A stretch of 64,000 nt of DNA from DASTCZ01 sp963704455 (GTDB lineage: Bacteria > Acidobacteriota > Terriglobia > Acidiferrales > UBA7541): contig OY969905.1 in NCBI GenBank assembly GCA_963704455.1, positions 1,116,001 through 1,180,000 of the forward strand. The letters are read 5' to 3'. Made by a program: the position numbers and the translations under genes. Below the pieces are notes generated by a model. It searched no databases. It worked only from the letters and a program-made list of their open reading frames with translations, and was not told the origin of the DNA. Each line of letters opens with the position of its first letter. Position 1 is the first letter of the stretch. This document shows positions 62,848 through 64,000 of the stretch, piece after piece.

Positions 62848-63516
62848 CTAGTTGCTTAAGCGGCGAACCCAAATGCGGCTCGTTGCGGGCGCACCTAGAT
62901 GAATCCGGTGGCCGCCAGAACTGAGCACCATGGTCTGATCATATTCGCGGCGGGAAACGCGCAGGCGCGTGCCGGGCTTGAGTTTCAATCCGGCGAGAAA
63001 AAGTAGGAACTTGGGATCGCGCTCGTAAACGCAAAGGATTTCGGCGGTCTGCCCGGCATCGATCTCGCTCAATTGCACGGCTCCTTTGCGGCGCAGCTTG
63101 GCGAGGCCGCCGAGCAGCGGCACGCCGTGCGGGCAAGCGCCTTCCGGGCCAAAGCGCGCGAGGAGCAGCGCCTCCACTTCCGGAGAAATTCCGTGCTCGA
63201 GTTTTTCGGCTTCCTCGTGAGCCTTCACCCAATCGAGTCCGATGACTTCGGTGAGAAGTTTTTCGGCAAGCTGATGGCGGAGCGCGAGGTGCTGCGCGAC
63301 CCCGCGTCCCTTGGAAGTAAGATGGATGCGGCCTTCACGGCCGACGCGCAAATAATTGTCGCGCGTCATGCGCTTCAGCGCTGCCGTTACTGCGGGCGGC
63401 GTAACGCCCAATTGCTCCGCGACGCGCGCACTGATGGGCTCCTCTTCGTCTTCAAGCATCTCCCAAATTGCCTTCAGATAATCTTCCTGGGAGACGCTGG
63501 TCTTTTCGCGACGCAA
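62848..63516 (-). CDS. DtxR/MntR family metal-dependent regulator
   Basis: A 222-residue regulator with three parts: the DNA-binding winged helix (SQEDYLKAIWEMLEDEEEPI, VTPPAVTAALKRMTRDNYLR), the metal-binding dimerisation domain (LRHQLAEKLLTEVIGLDW, EEAEKLEHGISPEVEALL) and a C-terminal FeoA/SH3-like domain (AVQLSEIDAGQTAEILCVYE, LGLKPGTRLRV-like LKLKPGTRLRVSRRE). It probably represses metal uptake genes when iron or manganese is ample. The start is a TTG at 63516 with a strong AGGAGG just upstream. It follows the phosphatase gene by 9 bases. It lies upstream of coxS, but a role there is not shown. Confidence 0.9.
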   Translation of the reverse strand: MRREKTSVSQEDYLKAIWEMLEDEEEPISARVAEQLGVTPPAVTAALKRMTRDNYLRVGREGRIHLTSKGRGVAQHLALRHQLAEKLLTEVIGLDWVKAHEEAEKLEHGISPEVEALLLARFGPEGACPHGVPLLGGLAKLRRKGAVQLSEIDAGQTAEILCVYERDPKFLLFLAGLKLKPGTRLRVSRREYDQTMVLSSGGHRIHLGAPATSRIWVRRLSN

Positions 63517-63525
63517 AAAACCTCC

Positions 63526-63978
63526 TCAGACCTCCGAAGCGCTAGTTGCAAAAGTGGACGCCCGATGCGCCCTTAAGCGCGCGGCGAATTCCGCCAGGCG
63601 CGCTTCAATATCGTCGCACGTATCGCGGTAAGAACTCATCTCCGCGCCGAACGGGTCGGGCACGGGCCAGTCTTCTACCTTGCCGACCCCGGCCGAAAAC
63701 GCACGATCCGCGGGGCCACCCGTCATGTTGATGATGATATCCGCATTCTGCTGCGCCGCGCGCGTGAGCGGCTTTGAGTTTAAGCCATCCGCTCCGATGC
63801 CGCGCTCTTCGAGCACGCGGGTCGTCAGCGGCGCGACAAATCCCAGCGCGATCGTGCCCGCACTTGATGACACGATGATGTCTTCCGCACATTGGCGCGC
63901 GATAGCCTCCGCCATCGGGCTGCGGCATGAATTGCCGAGGCAAACAAAAAGCACGCGGTATCGTTTCGTAGGGTTCAC
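63526..63978 (-). CDS. Low-molecular-weight protein tyrosine phosphatase family protein
   Basis: A 150-residue phosphatase with the signature VLFVCLGNSCRSPMAEA (nucleophile C13, R19 of the CX5R loop) and the general-acid region VPDPFGAEMSSY. The fold is shared by LMW-PTPs and arsenate reductases; the DPF motif fits the phosphatases. It would dephosphorylate tyrosine (or arginine) residues on target proteins in the cytoplasm. Start is GTG at 63978. It appears to form a two-gene unit with the DtxR gene, whose ribosome binding site starts inside the stop region of this gene. Confidence 0.88.
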   Translation of the reverse strand: MNPTKRYRVLFVCLGNSCRSPMAEAIARQCAEDIIVSSSAGTIALGFVAPLTTRVLEERGIGADGLNSKPLTRAAQQNADIIINMTGGPADRAFSAGVGKVEDWPVPDPFGAEMSSYRDTCDDIEARLAEFAARLRAHRASTFATSASEV

Positions 63979-64000
63979 GTTACTTGCGCTCGCGGGCGAG

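Overview
The window is a bacterial chromosome segment of roughly 58-60% GC by eye. It most probably comes from an acidobacterium (Acidobacteriota). The main reason is four large 'ADOP' permeases (acidobacterial duplicated orphan permeases, MacB-PCD/FtsX modules in tandem), one of them with the usual PadR regulator, a combination that is a hallmark of that phylum. No rRNA, CRISPR array or intact mobile element was found. The only RNA gene seen is a tRNA-Phe(GAA).

Layout. 0-6 kb: a small membrane protein, an ADOP permease and two secreted proteins of little-known role. 6-14 kb: a central-metabolism block with icd, mdh, a secreted cyclophilin, an M19 dipeptidase and the sdhCAB operon. 14-26 kb: mostly housekeeping genes (GAF-like protein, 5'-nucleotidase, pyruvoyl-dependent arginine decarboxylase, RNase J, a GNAT acetyltransferase, UppP, FtsK, M1 aminopeptidase). 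26.6-27 kb: tRNA-Phe with what looks like the decayed 3' end of a serine recombinase against it. 27.1-35 kb: a six-gene efflux operon (CecR-like TetR, HlyD, double-ATPase ABC protein, two ABC-2 permeases, TolC-like protein). This is the YbhGFSR arrangement of E. coli with its regulator and an outer-membrane partner added.

35.5-46.9 kb is the most interesting part. A tightly packed minus-strand operon encodes all four subunits of an ATP-dependent (class I) benzoyl-CoA reductase (bcrC, bcrB, bcrA, bcrD), then 6-hydroxycyclohexenoyl-CoA dehydrogenase (had), the ring-opening hydrolase (oah/bamA) and a short-chain dehydrogenase. Together these give the core of anaerobic aromatic-ring reduction. 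The dienoyl-CoA hydratase (dch), the ferredoxin and the CoA ligase are not in the window. A B12-type radical SAM gene is divergently transcribed. The shared 160-bp region holds two CRP/FNR-type palindromes spaced exactly 22 bp apart, so the operon is probably under CRP/FNR-family control.

47-52 kb: a divergent LysR-leuA-leuB unit with overlapping promoters and an LTTR box (leuA lacks its allosteric domain), a CPBP-type membrane protein with a degenerate first motif, and AmrS. 52.3-58.3 kb: two ADOPs, a PadR regulator with an operator-like inverted repeat, and a small Arg-rich protein. 58.4-64 kb: a molybdenum hydroxylase operon of the form II CoxL type (coxS-L-M-G), then a DtxR-type regulator and a low-molecular-weight protein phosphatase.

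The organism therefore seems to carry a full oxidative respiratory core (Sdh, Icd, Mdh) alongside an oxygen-sensitive ring-reduction pathway. A facultative lifestyle is an inference from this. All calls come from reading the translated sequence and recognising motifs; no database search was run.
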